64,000 nucleotides of DNA from Pseudomonas marginalis (GCF_024169655.1 NZ_JALJWV010000001.1:4880001-4944000); one strand, 5' to 3'; counted from the stretch's first letter, positions 35,729 to 44,803 are shown. Made by a program: numbers and translations. The notes: generated from the letters alone by a model not told the origin.

Positions 35729-37156
35729 TCATAACGACAACACTCCGCTATACAGCCCATACGCCGCCAACCCCGCGCCCGCCATCACACAGGCGAAAAT
35801 GCCTTTTTCCACATGGGTAAACAACGGCTGGCCCTGCTCGCGCTTGGCCAGGGCAAACAACACCACGCCCGGCGCATACAGCAACGCCGACAGCAGCAGG
35901 TACTTCAGCCCACCGGCGTAGAGCAGCCACACCGCGTAGCTCAGTGCAATCAGGCCCACCAGCAGATCTTTCAGGCGCTGGCGCTGGGCGCCTTCGTAGG
36001 TTTCTCCGCGCCCGCTCAACAACACCGCGTAGGCCGCCGACCACAGGTAAGGCACCAGGATCATGGACGAGGCCAGGTAAATCAGGGTGGTGTAGGTGCT
36101 TTCGGAAAACAGCGTGATGACCAGGAATATCTGGATCATCACATTCGTCAGCCACAGGGCGTTGATCGGCACCTGGTTGGCGTTTTCCTTTTTCAGGAAG
36201 GCCGGCATGGTCTTGTCATGGGCCGTGGCGTAGAGAATTTCCGCGCAGAGCAGCGCCCATGACAGCAACGCGCCCAGCAGCGATACCGCCAAACCGATGC
36301 TGATCAACAGCGCGCCCCACGGCCCGACGATGTGCTCCAGCACGCCGGCCAGGGACGGATTCTGCAATTTCGCCAGTTCCGGCTGGCTCATGATGCCCAG
36401 GGAGAGCAGGTTCACCAGCACCAGCAGCGCCAGCACGCCGAGAAACCCGATCACCGTGGCCCGGCCCACATCCGAACGTTTCTCCGCCCGTGCCGAATAC
36501 ACGCTGGCGCCCTCGATGCCAATAAACACGAACACCGTGACCAGCATCATATTGCGCACCTGGTCCACCACACTGCCGAATTGCGGCTTGCCCAAGCCCC
36601 ATATGTCAGCCGTGAAGATATCCGCCTTGAATGCCACGCCGGCGATGACCACGAACATCAGCAACGGTACGAGCTTGGCCACGGTGGTGATCTGGTTGAT
36701 GAACGCCGCCTCCTTGATCCCGCGCATCACCAGGAAATGCACGGCCCACAGCAACAACGAGGCGCAGCCGATGGCCACTGGCGTATTGCCCTCGCCGAAC
36801 ACCGGAAAAAAGTAGCCAAGGGTGCTGAACAGCAACACGAAGTAGCCGACATTGCCCATCCACGCACTGATCCAGTAACCCCAGGCGGACGAGAAGCCCA
36901 TGTAGTCGCCGAAACCGGCCTTGGCGTAGGCATACACCCCGGAATCCAGCTCGGGCTTGCGGTTGGCCAGGGTCTGGAACACAAACGCCAGGGTCAGCAT
37001 ACCCACGGCTGTAATCGCCCAGCCGATCAATACCGCGCCGACTTCGGCGCGCGCGGCCATATTTTGTGGCAAGGAAAAAATCCCCCCGCCGATCATGGAG
37101 CCCACCACCAGGGCGATCAAGGCGCTGAGTCGAAGCTTTTCAGACGATTGCGACAT
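35729..37156 (-). CDS. Arginine:ornithine antiporter paralogue (ArcD-like)
   Basis: This is a 475-residue APC-superfamily antiporter with 12-13 helices. Along its full length it is nearly the same as the arcD product encoded head to head at 37605 (both contain LVVGSMIGGGIFSLPQNMAA and GFGDYMGFSSAWGYWISAW). It is not followed by arc enzymes. It may exchange arginine for ornithine under other conditions, or have drifted to a related substrate. It looks like a local duplication turned around. The ATG at 37156 opens MSQSSEKLRLSALIAL. Confidence 0.88.
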   Translation of the reverse strand: MSQSSEKLRLSALIALVVGSMIGGGIFSLPQNMAARAEVGAVLIGWAITAVGMLTLAFVFQTLANRKPELDSGVYAYAKAGFGDYMGFSSAWGYWISAWMGNVGYFVLLFSTLGYFFPVFGEGNTPVAIGCASLLLWAVHFLVMRGIKEAAFINQITTVAKLVPLLMFVVIAGVAFKADIFTADIWGLGKPQFGSVVDQVRNMMLVTVFVFIGIEGASVYSARAEKRSDVGRATVIGFLGVLALLVLVNLLSLGIMSQPELAKLQNPSLAGVLEHIVGPWGALLISIGLAVSLLGALLSWALLCAEILYATAHDKTMPAFLKKENANQVPINALWLTNVMIQIFLVITLFSESTYTTLIYLASSMILVPYLWSAAYAVLLSGRGETYEGAQRQRLKDLLVGLIALSYAVWLLYAGGLKYLLLSALLYAPGVVLFALAKREQGQPLFTHVEKGIFACVMAGAGLAAYGLYSGVLSL

Positions 37157-37529
37157 GAACTCTCCAGAGTCAAAAACAAATGAGCGAACGACTGTGTACT
37201 CAACTAATTTGCACGAGAGCTCCCGCGTTTATCAGGTATCGCGAACAAAACGCGGGTTCTAATAACCCAAAGGCATGTCAATAACTAGAGTTTAGGCAAA
37301 TTTATAAATTAAATAAGTATTGAATTTTACGAACATCAGCGGTTTGCCGAGTCACCCCGGAAAAAGTTTGCACATTCACAGAAAGGGGCTAGCTTAAATC
37401 GTCTCTGCAATCAGCAAACCTTAACAATAAAAGCGCATAAAGGCTCTGCCACGAGGGTCTGCGCCAGGCTATTGCGCCCGCACTGTTTTCGGCCTAAGTC
37501 ATTAATTCACAATGGAATGTGCCAATGAT
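37157..37529. other. Intergenic region between the two arcD paralogues
   Basis: No gene is supported. The sequence is AT-richer than its surroundings (37260-37440), as expected of a divergent regulatory region. The leftward promoter of the arcD paralogue must lie here but I cannot place it. The right end leads into the ANR-like box before arcD. Confidence 0.5.
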
Positions 37530-37571
37530 GTGATCTAAGTCAGTTGCTTGAATAGCACGCAGAATTATTCT
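37530..37571 (+). promoter_or_regulatory. ANR-like box and -10 of the arcDABC operon
   Basis: GTGATCTAAGTCAG (37530-37543) matches the ANR/FNR core TGAT-N4-(A/G)TCA, with both outer bases off consensus. TATTCT (37566-37571) is a fair -10. The predicted start near 37578 would put the box centre at -41.5, the classic class II position. P. aeruginosa arcDABC is activated by ANR under oxygen limitation. Confidence 0.62.
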
Positions 37572-37604
37572 GTGCTCTCTCTTCTCCTGCATTGGAGTTA
37601 TGCA

Positions 37605-39032
37605 ATGTCTGAATCTCCCGGAAAACTTCGACTTGGTGCACTGGTTGCACTTGTCGTGGGCTCAATGATTGGCGGCGGGATCTTCTCTCTGCCGCAAAAC
37701 ATGGCAGCCAGCGCCGATGTCGGTGCCGTTCTGATCGGTTGGGTGATTACCGCTGTAGGTATGTTGACCCTGGCGTTTGTGTTCCAGACCCTGGCCAACC
37801 GCAAACCCGACCTCGACGGCGGCGTATACGCCTATGCCAAGGCCGGTTTCGGCGACTACATGGGCTTCTCCTCTGCCTGGGGTTACTGGATCAGCGCCTG
37901 GCTGGGCAACGTCGGTTACTTCGTACTCTTGTTCAGCACCCTCGGCTACTTCTTCCCGATCTTTGGCGAGGGCAACACCCCGGCCGCAGTGATTGGCGCC
38001 TCGGTGCTGCTGTGGGCCGTGCATTTCCTGGTACTGCGCGGGATCAAGGAAGCGGCGTTCATCAACCTCGTGACCACCGTCGCCAAGGTCGTGCCGCTGG
38101 TGCTGTTCGTGCTGATTGCGGTGTTTGCATTCAAGCTGGACATCTTCACCGCTGACATCTGGGGCCTGAAAAACCCCGACCTGGGCAGCGTGATGAACCA
38201 GGTGCGCAACATGATGCTGGTCACCGTATGGGTGTTCATCGGCATCGAAGGCGCGAGCATCTTCTCGGCGCGGGCCGAAAAACGCAGCGACGTGGGCAAG
38301 GCCACCGTGATCGGTTTTATCACCGTGCTGCTGTTCCTGATGCTGGTCAACGTGCTGTCCCTGGGCATCATGACCCAACCGGAACTGGCCAAGCTGCAGA
38401 ACCCGTCGATGGCGGCCGTGCTGGAGCACGTCGTGGGCCACTGGGGCGCCGTGTTGATCAGCGTCGGCCTGGTCATCTCGCTGCTCGGCGCGCTGCTGTC
38501 GTGGGTGTTGCTGTGCGCGGAGATCATGTTCGCCGCCGCCAAGGACCACACCATGCCGGAGTTCCTGCGCCGCGAAAACGCCAACCACGTGCCGGCCAAT
38601 GCCCTGTGGCTGACCAACGCACTGGTCCAGGTGTTCCTGGTGATTACCCTGTTTTCCGCCAGCACGTACCTGTCGCTGATCTACCTCGCCACCTCGATGA
38701 TCCTGGTGCCTTACCTGTGGTCGGCAGCTTATGCGCTGCTGCTGGCGGTACGTGGCGAGACCTACGAAAACGCCCCGGCCGAGCGCAGAAAGGACCTGAT
38801 CATCGGCGCGATCGCGCTGATCTACGCGGTCTGGCTGCTCTACGCCGGCGGCACCAAATACCTGCTGCTCTCCGCCCTGCTCTATGCCCCTGGCGCGATC
38901 CTGTTCGCCAAGGCCAAGCATGAACTGGGCAAACCGATTTTCACCAACGTCGAGAAGCTGATTTTCGCCGCAGTGGTTGTTGGCGCCCTGGTGGCTGCCT
39001 ATGGCCTCTACGCCGGCTTCCTGACTATGTAA
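37605..39032 (+). CDS. arcD: Arginine:ornithine antiporter ArcD
   Basis: This is a 475-residue inner-membrane antiporter that takes up arginine and expels ornithine, first gene of the arginine deiminase operon. It is an APC-type carrier with the family opening GSMIGGGIFSLPQNM. The ATG at 37605 follows TTGGAG by 7 bases; the open frame runs upstream but into the promoter. arcA starts 24 bases after the stop. A near-identical paralogue is encoded divergently. Confidence 0.94.
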   Translation: MSESPGKLRLGALVALVVGSMIGGGIFSLPQNMAASADVGAVLIGWVITAVGMLTLAFVFQTLANRKPDLDGGVYAYAKAGFGDYMGFSSAWGYWISAWLGNVGYFVLLFSTLGYFFPIFGEGNTPAAVIGASVLLWAVHFLVLRGIKEAAFINLVTTVAKVVPLVLFVLIAVFAFKLDIFTADIWGLKNPDLGSVMNQVRNMMLVTVWVFIGIEGASIFSARAEKRSDVGKATVIGFITVLLFLMLVNVLSLGIMTQPELAKLQNPSMAAVLEHVVGHWGAVLISVGLVISLLGALLSWVLLCAEIMFAAAKDHTMPEFLRRENANHVPANALWLTNALVQVFLVITLFSASTYLSLIYLATSMILVPYLWSAAYALLLAVRGETYENAPAERRKDLIIGAIALIYAVWLLYAGGTKYLLLSALLYAPGAILFAKAKHELGKPIFTNVEKLIFAAVVVGALVAAYGLYAGFLTM

Positions 39033-39056
39033 TTATTGTTCACTGGAGGATCTGTA

Positions 39057-40313
39057 ATGACCACGGAAAAAGTGAAGTACGGCGTACATTCCGAAGCCGG
39101 CAAACTGCGCAAAGTCATGGTGTGCTCCCCAGGTTTGGCCCACCAGCGGCTGACCCCCAACAACTGCGATGAACTGCTGTTCGATGACGTGCTGTGGGTG
39201 GCCCAGGCCAAGCGCGACCATTTCGACTTTGTCACCAAGATGCGCGAGCGGGACATTGATGTGCTGGAAATGCACAACCTGCTGACCGATATCGTCGCCA
39301 TGCCCGAAGCCCTGGACTGGATTCTGGAACGCAAGATCACCGCCAATACAGTGGGTCTGGGCCTGGTCGATGAAGTCAGCTCCTGGCTGCGCAGTCTGGA
39401 GCCGCGCAAAACCGCCGAGTTCCTGATTGGTGGCGTATCGGCCGATGACCTGCCGAGCAGCTTCGGCGGCAAGACCATCGAGATGTTCCGCGATTTCCTC
39501 GGCCACTCCAGCTTCATTCTGCCGCCGCTGCCCAACACCCAGTTCACCCGCGACACCACTTGCTGGATCTACGGTGGCGTGACGCTGAACCCGATGTACT
39601 GGCCGGCGCGACGTCAGGAAACCCTGCTGGCCAGCGCCATCTACAAATTCCACCCCGAGTTTACCAACGCGGACTTCCAGATCTGGTACGGCGACCCTGA
39701 CCTGGAACACGGTGCCGCCACGCTGGAAGGCGGTGACGTCATGCCAATTGGCAATGGCGTCGTGTTGATCGGCATGGGCGAGCGCTCGTCCCACCAGGCC
39801 ATCGGCCAGTTGGCGCGCAACCTGTTCAAAAACAAAGCAGTGGAACGGGTGATCGTTGCCGGCCTGCCAAAATCCCGCGCGGCGATGCACCTGGACACCG
39901 TGTTCAGCTTCTGTGACCGCGATCTGGTCACCATCTTCCCTGAAGTGGTCAACCAGATCGTCGCCTTCACCCTGCGCCCCGACGAAAGCAAGCCGCACGG
40001 CATCGATATCCAACGGGAGAAAACCAACTTCCTCGATACCGTGGCCGCAGCGCTCAACCTCAAGGCCTTGCGCGTCGTCGAAACCGGCGGCAACAGCTTC
40101 GCCGCCGAGCGCGAGCAGTGGGATGACGGCAACAACGTGGTGGCCCTGGAGCCTGGCGTGGTGATCGGCTACGACCGCAACACTTCCACCAACACCCTGC
40201 TGCGCAAGGCCGGCGTGGAAGTCATCACCATCAGCGCCGGTGAACTCGGCCGTGGCCGTGGCGGCGGCCACTGCATGACCTGCCCGATCATCCGCGACCC
40301 TATCGATTATTAA
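39057..40313 (+). CDS. arcA: Arginine deiminase ArcA
   Basis: This is a 418-residue cytoplasmic enzyme: L-arginine + water gives citrulline + ammonia. The catalytic cysteine is C406 in GGGHCMTCPI at the C-terminus, as in P. aeruginosa ADI, and the guanidino-binding regions (FTRDTTCW, LEGGDVMPIG) are intact. The ATG at 39057 follows GGAGGA by 7 bases. It is co-transcribed with arcD, arcB and arcC; with arcB a hairpin lies in between. Confidence 0.97.
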   Translation: MTTEKVKYGVHSEAGKLRKVMVCSPGLAHQRLTPNNCDELLFDDVLWVAQAKRDHFDFVTKMRERDIDVLEMHNLLTDIVAMPEALDWILERKITANTVGLGLVDEVSSWLRSLEPRKTAEFLIGGVSADDLPSSFGGKTIEMFRDFLGHSSFILPPLPNTQFTRDTTCWIYGGVTLNPMYWPARRQETLLASAIYKFHPEFTNADFQIWYGDPDLEHGAATLEGGDVMPIGNGVVLIGMGERSSHQAIGQLARNLFKNKAVERVIVAGLPKSRAAMHLDTVFSFCDRDLVTIFPEVVNQIVAFTLRPDESKPHGIDIQREKTNFLDTVAAALNLKALRVVETGGNSFAAEREQWDDGNNVVALEPGVVIGYDRNTSTNTLLRKAGVEVITISAGELGRGRGGGHCMTCPIIRDPIDY

Positions 40314-40321
40314 TTTTCCAG

Positions 40322-40354
40322 CCTTGGCCGCCGCTCACAAGGCGTCGGCCAAGG
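40322..40354 (+). promoter_or_regulatory. Hairpin between arcA and arcB
   Basis: CCTTGGCCG (40322-40330) and CGGCCAAGG (40346-40354). Without a T-run; probable mRNA processing or stability element between operon genes. Confidence 0.6.
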
Positions 40355-40382
40355 GGATAACCTAAACAGAAGGAGATCCACC

Positions 40383-41393
40383 ATGGCTTTCAACATGCGC
40401 AACCGCAGCCTGCTCTCGCTGATGCACCACACCACTCGCGAGCTCAACTACCTGCTGGACCTGTCCCGCGACCTCAAACGCGCCAAATACACCGGCACCG
40501 AGCGTCCGCACTTGCAGGGCAAGAACATTGCGCTGATCTTCGAAAAAACCTCGACCCGCACCCGTTGCGCATTCGAAGTAGCGGCCCACGACCAGGGCGC
40601 CCACGTCACCTATATCGACCCGGTGTCGTCGCAGATCGGCCACAAAGAAAGCATGAAAGACACCGCCCGCGTCCTCGGCCGGATGTTCGATGCCATTGAA
40701 TACCGTGGCTTCGCGCAGGAAATCGTCGAAGAGCTGGCCAAGTTCGCCGGTGTGCCGGTGTTCAACGGCCTGACCGCCGAATTCCACCCGACCCAAATGA
40801 TCGCCGACACCCTGACCATGCGCGAACACTGCGACAAGCCGCTGCATGACATCAGCTACGCCTACCTGGGCGACGCCCGCTACAACATGGGCAACTCGCT
40901 GCTGATGATCGGCGCCAAGCTGGGCATGGACGTGCGCATCGGCGCGCCGAAAGCCCTGTGGCCACACGAAGATTTCATCAAGCAGTGCCAGGCCTTTGCC
41001 GAGGAAAGCGGCGCGCGCATCACCATCACCGAAGACCCTGTCGCGGCGGTGAAAGGCGTGGACTTCATCCACACCGATATCTGGGTGTCCATGGGCGAGC
41101 CGGTGGAAGCGTGGGACGAGCGTATCGAGCAACTGCTGCCGTACCAGGTCAACGCCAAGATGATGAAAGCCTCGGGCAACCCTCGGGTGAAGTTCATGCA
41201 CTGCCTGCCGGCCTTCCATAACAGCGAAACCAAGGTTGGCAAGGACATCGCCGCGCGTTATCCGAACCTGGCCAATGGCGTGGAAGTGACCGAAGAGGTG
41301 TTTGAATCCCCGGCCAACATCGCCTTTGAGCAAGCGGAAAACCGCATGCACACCATCAAGGCGATCCTGGTATCGACGTTGGCGGATATCTAA
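40383..41393 (+). CDS. arcB: Catabolic ornithine carbamoyltransferase ArcB
   Basis: This is a 336-residue transferase that phosphorolyses citrulline to ornithine and carbamoyl phosphate in the deiminase pathway. The carbamoyl-phosphate loop STRTR (in FEKTSTRTRCAFE) and the ornithine loop HCLPAF are present. Operon position and length fit the catabolic (ArcB) rather than the biosynthetic (ArgF) type. Good Shine-Dalgarno AAGGAG before the ATG at 40383. Confidence 0.96.
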   Translation: MAFNMRNRSLLSLMHHTTRELNYLLDLSRDLKRAKYTGTERPHLQGKNIALIFEKTSTRTRCAFEVAAHDQGAHVTYIDPVSSQIGHKESMKDTARVLGRMFDAIEYRGFAQEIVEELAKFAGVPVFNGLTAEFHPTQMIADTLTMREHCDKPLHDISYAYLGDARYNMGNSLLMIGAKLGMDVRIGAPKALWPHEDFIKQCQAFAEESGARITITEDPVAAVKGVDFIHTDIWVSMGEPVEAWDERIEQLLPYQVNAKMMKASGNPRVKFMHCLPAFHNSETKVGKDIAARYPNLANGVEVTEEVFESPANIAFEQAENRMHTIKAILVSTLADI

Positions 41394-41420
41394 ACGATCC
41401 ACTGTCGAAACACGGTCAAA

Positions 41421-41527
41421 TGTGGGAGGGGCGGTGCGACGATTCGACTTGCCCCCGATAGCGGTGTATCAGTCGACACAAGTATTGAATGTTAGCCCGC
41501 CATCGGGAGCACGCTCCCTCCCACACT
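41421..41527. repeat. REP pair inside the arc operon, left half interrupted
   Basis: Left REP starts TGTGGGAGGGGC but then carries about 16 foreign bases before CTTGCCCCCGATAGCGGT; the right, inverted REP (CCATCGGGAGC... CCCTCCCACA) is whole. It lies between arcB and arcC. Confidence 0.85.
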
Positions 41528-41568
41528 TAGTCCTGTGTTCACACGCTGAACTCTAGAAGGATTGCATT

Positions 41569-42498
41569 ATGCGTATCGTCGTTGCTCTGGGCGGTAACGC
41601 CCTACTCCGCCGTGGTGAACCCATGACAGCGGACAACCAACGCGCCAATATCCGAATCGCCACCGAACAGATTGCCAAGATCCATTCCGGCAACGAGCTG
41701 GTGATCGCCCACGGTAACGGCCCGCAAGTCGGCCTGCTGTCGTTGCAGGCGGCGGCCTACACCAGCGTCTCGCCGTACCCGCTGGACGTGCTCGGCGCGG
41801 AAACCGAAGGCATGATCGGTTACATCATCGAACAGGAACTGGGCAACCTGCTGGACTTCGAAGTCCCGTTTGCCACCCTGCTCACCCAGGTTGAAGTGGA
41901 CGCCAACGACCCGGCCTTCAAGAAACCCAGCAAACCGATCGGCCCGGTGTACTCCCAGGCCGAAGCCGAGAAACTCGCGGCTGAAAAAGGCTGGACCATC
42001 GCCCCGGATGGCGATAAATACCGTCGCGTCGTCGCCAGCCCGCGGCCGAAACGCATCTTCGAAATTCGCCCGATCCAATGGCTGCTGGAAAAAGGCAGCA
42101 TCGTGATCTGCGCCGGCGGTGGCGGTATCCCGACGATGTATGGCGAAGACGGCAAGCTCAAGGGCATCGAGGCCGTGATCGACAAGGACCTGTGCTCATC
42201 GCTGCTGGCTTCGCAACTGGAAGCTGATTTGCTGGTGATTGCCACCGACGTCAATGCCGCCTTTATCGACTTCGGCAAGCCGACCCAGAAGGCCATCGGC
42301 CAGGCCCACCCGGATGAAATGGAAAGGCTTGGTTTCGCCGCCGGTTCCATGGGGCCGAAAGTGCAAGCAGCCTGCGAGTTCGCGCGTCAGACTGGCAAAA
42401 CCGCAGTGATCGGTTCACTCTCCGACATCGAAGCCATCGTCCAGGGCCTGGCAGGCACCCGTATCAGCACGGCGACCCCAGGCATCCGTTATCTGTGA
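41569..42498 (+). CDS. arcC: Carbamate kinase ArcC
   Basis: This is a 309-residue kinase: carbamoyl phosphate + ADP gives ATP, CO2 and ammonia, the energy-yielding last step of the deiminase pathway. The amino-acid-kinase fold signature is visible: MRIVVALGGNALLRRG at the N-terminus, AHGNGPQVG, and CAGGGGIP. Start at 41569 after AGAAGG. It is separated from arcB by 175 bases with a REP pair. Confidence 0.96.
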   Translation: MRIVVALGGNALLRRGEPMTADNQRANIRIATEQIAKIHSGNELVIAHGNGPQVGLLSLQAAAYTSVSPYPLDVLGAETEGMIGYIIEQELGNLLDFEVPFATLLTQVEVDANDPAFKKPSKPIGPVYSQAEAEKLAAEKGWTIAPDGDKYRRVVASPRPKRIFEIRPIQWLLEKGSIVICAGGGGIPTMYGEDGKLKGIEAVIDKDLCSSLLASQLEADLLVIATDVNAAFIDFGKPTQKAIGQAHPDEMERLGFAAGSMGPKVQAACEFARQTGKTAVIGSLSDIEAIVQGLAGTRISTATPGIRYL

Positions 42499-42516
42499 AG
42501 TAGAGGAAAAACGCCT

Positions 42517-42879
42517 ATGGCTACCTTTGAACCCGGGCATTTGCACATCGAACGCCACGCGCTGAACGACGCCGACTACAGCTACAACCTGCACATCGAC
42601 TATGAAGTCAGCCAGCACCCCAATGAAGGCCAGGGGATGCTGTTCACGCTGCATGGCTCGGTGCAGGACAAGGACCTCAAGGAAGAGTTCTTCCTGCCCA
42701 AGGACCAGGCATTCGACTTTGCCCGGCATGCGATGAATATCGCGCAGAAGTATGGGATGCCGAAGATCGCGACGCTCAACGGCGACATGCACAAGCAGTA
42801 CGACTTGATGTTCGAGGACGTGCGGCATCAGTTGAATGTGAAACCGGGCGATCCGGTCAAACCCGAACACCTCGCATAA
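42517..42879 (+). CDS. DUF5064 family protein
   Basis: This is a 120-residue soluble protein (MATFEPGHLHIERHALND at the start), matching my recollection of a Pseudomonas-restricted family of unknown function, DUF5064. It starts 18 bases after the arcC stop and so probably belongs to the arc transcript. No catalytic motif is evident. Confidence 0.78.
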   Translation: MATFEPGHLHIERHALNDADYSYNLHIDYEVSQHPNEGQGMLFTLHGSVQDKDLKEEFFLPKDQAFDFARHAMNIAQKYGMPKIATLNGDMHKQYDLMFEDVRHQLNVKPGDPVKPEHLA

Positions 42880-42893
42880 CACGATCCAAATGA

Positions 42894-42914
42894 GGGAGGG
42901 GCTTGCTCCCTCCC
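42894..42914 (+). terminator. GC hairpin/single REP after DUF5064 gene
   Basis: GGGAGGG (42894-42900), loop GCTTGCT, CCCTCCC (42908-42914). A lone REP-like hairpin that may end the arc transcript before gcsR. Confidence 0.7.
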
Positions 42915-42983
42915 CCATTTTTGATCTCCCCCCCTGTCTGGCATACTTGCCGCCTCTCGCTCCCCAGAATTGTCAGCCGCCCC

Positions 42984-44492
42984 ATGCGTATCCACGTCAG
43001 CTTCATCGACCGCGTCGGCATTACCCAGGAAGTCCTGGCCTTGCTCGGTGGGCGCAATCTCAACCTGGACGCGGTAGAAATGGTGCCGCCGAATGTCTAC
43101 ATCGACGCGCCGACCCTGAGCGCCGAAGTCCTCGAAGAGCTGCGGGACGCGCTGTTCAGCGTCAACGGCGTGCAGACGGTGACGGTGGTGGACATCCTCC
43201 CCGGCCAACGCCGCCACCTGCAACTCGACGCCCTGCTCGCGGCCATGACCGACCCGGTGCTGGCCCTGGACAGCGCGGGTAAGATCCTGCTGGCCAACCC
43301 GGCGTTGATCGCCCTGTACGGTCGCGAGCCGGCCGGGGAAAGCATCAGCGAACTGTTCAACGATCCGGCCTTGCTCGACACCTTGCTGGAGCAAGGCTTT
43401 CGCTTGCCGCTGCGCGAGATCAGCGTCAACGGCCAGACCTTGCTGCTGGAGGCCACGCCGATCACCGATGCCGGTGCCCTGCTCAGCCTCTACCAGCCCA
43501 ACCGCATCGGCGAACAGTTGTCGGCCCTGCACCATGACCATGCCGAAGGCTTCGATGCGCTGCTCGGCGATTCGCCGGCTATTCGCACCCTCAAGGCGCG
43601 TGCGCAGCGTGTCGCTGTGCTCGACGCACCGCTGTTGATCCAGGGCGAGACCGGCACCGGCAAAGAACTGGTGGCGCGAGCCTGCCACGCCATCAGCGCG
43701 CGCTGCAGTGCGCCGTTCCTGGCGTTGAACTGTGCGGCGCTACCGGAAAACCTCGCCGAAAGCGAACTGTTCGGCTACGCCCCCGGCGCCTTCACCGGGG
43801 CCCAGCGCGGCGGCAAGCCGGGGCTGATGGAACTGGCCAACCAGGGCACGGTGTTTCTCGATGAGATCGGCGAAATGTCGCCGTACCTGCAGGCCAAGCT
43901 GCTGCGTTTTCTCAATGACGGTAGTTTTCGCCGGGTAGGCGGCGACCGTGAAGTGAAGGTGAACGTGCGTATCCTCAGCGCCACCCACCGCGACCTGGAA
44001 AAGATGGTCGCCGAGGGCACCTTTCGCGAAGACCTGTTCTATCGCCTCAACGTCCTCAATGTCGAAGTGCCGCCCCTGCGCGAGCGAGGCCAGGACATTC
44101 TGCTGCTGGCGCGCTACTTCATGCAGCAGGCCTGCGCGCAGATCCAGCGCCCGATCTGCCGCCTGGCGCCGGGCACTTACCCGGCATTGCTGGGCAACCG
44201 CTGGCCGGGCAATGTGCGACAGTTGCAGAACGTGATCTTCCGCGCCGCCGCCATCTGCGAAAGCAGCCTGGTGGACATCGGCGACCTGGACATCGCCGGC
44301 ACCTCGGTCGCACGCCAGAGCGACAGCGAAATCGACAGCCTGGAGCAGGCCGTGGAAGACTTCGAACGCAGCCTGCTGGAGAAGCTCTACACCAGCTACC
44401 CCTCGACCCGCCAGTTGGCGAGCCGCCTGCACACCTCCCACACCGCTATCGCCCATCGCCTGCGCAAATACGGCATCCCCAACAAACCCTGA
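42984..44492 (+). CDS. gcsR: Sigma-54-dependent TyrR-like regulator GcsR
   Basis: This is a 502-residue enhancer-binding protein. An ACT domain covers about residues 1-75 (MRIHVSFIDRVGITQEVLAL), a PAS-like domain follows to about 190, then the AAA+ domain with Walker A GETGTGKE, the sigma-54 contact loop GAFTGA and DEIGEMS, and a TyrR-type C-terminal helix-turn-helix (ASRLHTSHTAIAHRLRKYGI). P. aeruginosa GcsR has the same length and layout and activates the glycine cleavage operon in response to glycine. Three palindromes matching its kind of site lie just downstream, before gcvH. Confidence 0.93.
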   Translation: MRIHVSFIDRVGITQEVLALLGGRNLNLDAVEMVPPNVYIDAPTLSAEVLEELRDALFSVNGVQTVTVVDILPGQRRHLQLDALLAAMTDPVLALDSAGKILLANPALIALYGREPAGESISELFNDPALLDTLLEQGFRLPLREISVNGQTLLLEATPITDAGALLSLYQPNRIGEQLSALHHDHAEGFDALLGDSPAIRTLKARAQRVAVLDAPLLIQGETGTGKELVARACHAISARCSAPFLALNCAALPENLAESELFGYAPGAFTGAQRGGKPGLMELANQGTVFLDEIGEMSPYLQAKLLRFLNDGSFRRVGGDREVKVNVRILSATHRDLEKMVAEGTFREDLFYRLNVLNVEVPPLRERGQDILLLARYFMQQACAQIQRPICRLAPGTYPALLGNRWPGNVRQLQNVIFRAAAICESSLVDIGDLDIAGTSVARQSDSEIDSLEQAVEDFERSLLEKLYTSYPSTRQLASRLHTSHTAIAHRLRKYGIPNKP

Positions 44493-44545
44493 TCTGGGCG
44501 CCTACAGGGCTCGCATTCCAAATCGGGTCTGAGAACGACATCAAC

Positions 44546-44563
44546 TGTACTGAAAGCGCTACA
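44546..44563. promoter_or_regulatory. GcsR-like binding site 1
   Basis: TGTACTG-AAAG-CGCTACA. Seven-base arms around 4 bases, as in the reported GcsR target layout (TGTAACG-N4-CGTTCCG). Confidence 0.75.
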
Positions 44564-44564
44564 G

Positions 44565-44582
44565 CGTAACGATATCGCTACA
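44565..44582. promoter_or_regulatory. GcsR-like binding site 2
   Basis: CGTAACG-ATAT-CGCTACA, immediately next to site 1 (centres 19 bases apart), suggesting cooperative binding on neighbouring faces. Confidence 0.75.
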
Positions 44583-44645
44583 ACCCTGTTTTTTGCGCGC
44601 CATGCAAGGCTTTGATCCACATAGGCTTTTTTTCTTGCGGCGAAG

Positions 44646-44663
44646 TGTAGCGAAATCGCTACA
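44646..44663. promoter_or_regulatory. GcsR-like binding site 3
   Basis: TGTAGCG-AAAT-CGCTACA, a perfect palindrome, exactly 100 bases downstream of site 1 and 65 bases upstream of the -24 element. Confidence 0.8.
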
Positions 44664-44727
44664 GCCTCAGCCGGCAACGCATTCGTCATTTTTATCAAGT
44701 CATTGATTTATAAGTAATTAATGACAT

Positions 44728-44743
44728 TGGCCGCGATATTGCT
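44728..44743 (+). promoter_or_regulatory. Sigma-54 (-24/-12) promoter of the gcv operon
   Basis: TGGCCG-CGATA-TTGCT: the GG and GC dinucleotides have the required spacing (consensus TGGCAC-N5-TTGCA). Start would be near 44754, 50 bases before gcvH. Confidence 0.85.
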
Positions 44744-44803
44744 AAGTAACTCCCCATTATTCCAATCCCGTCCACCAGACGAATCTGGCCCCGAGGAGTT
44801 TCC

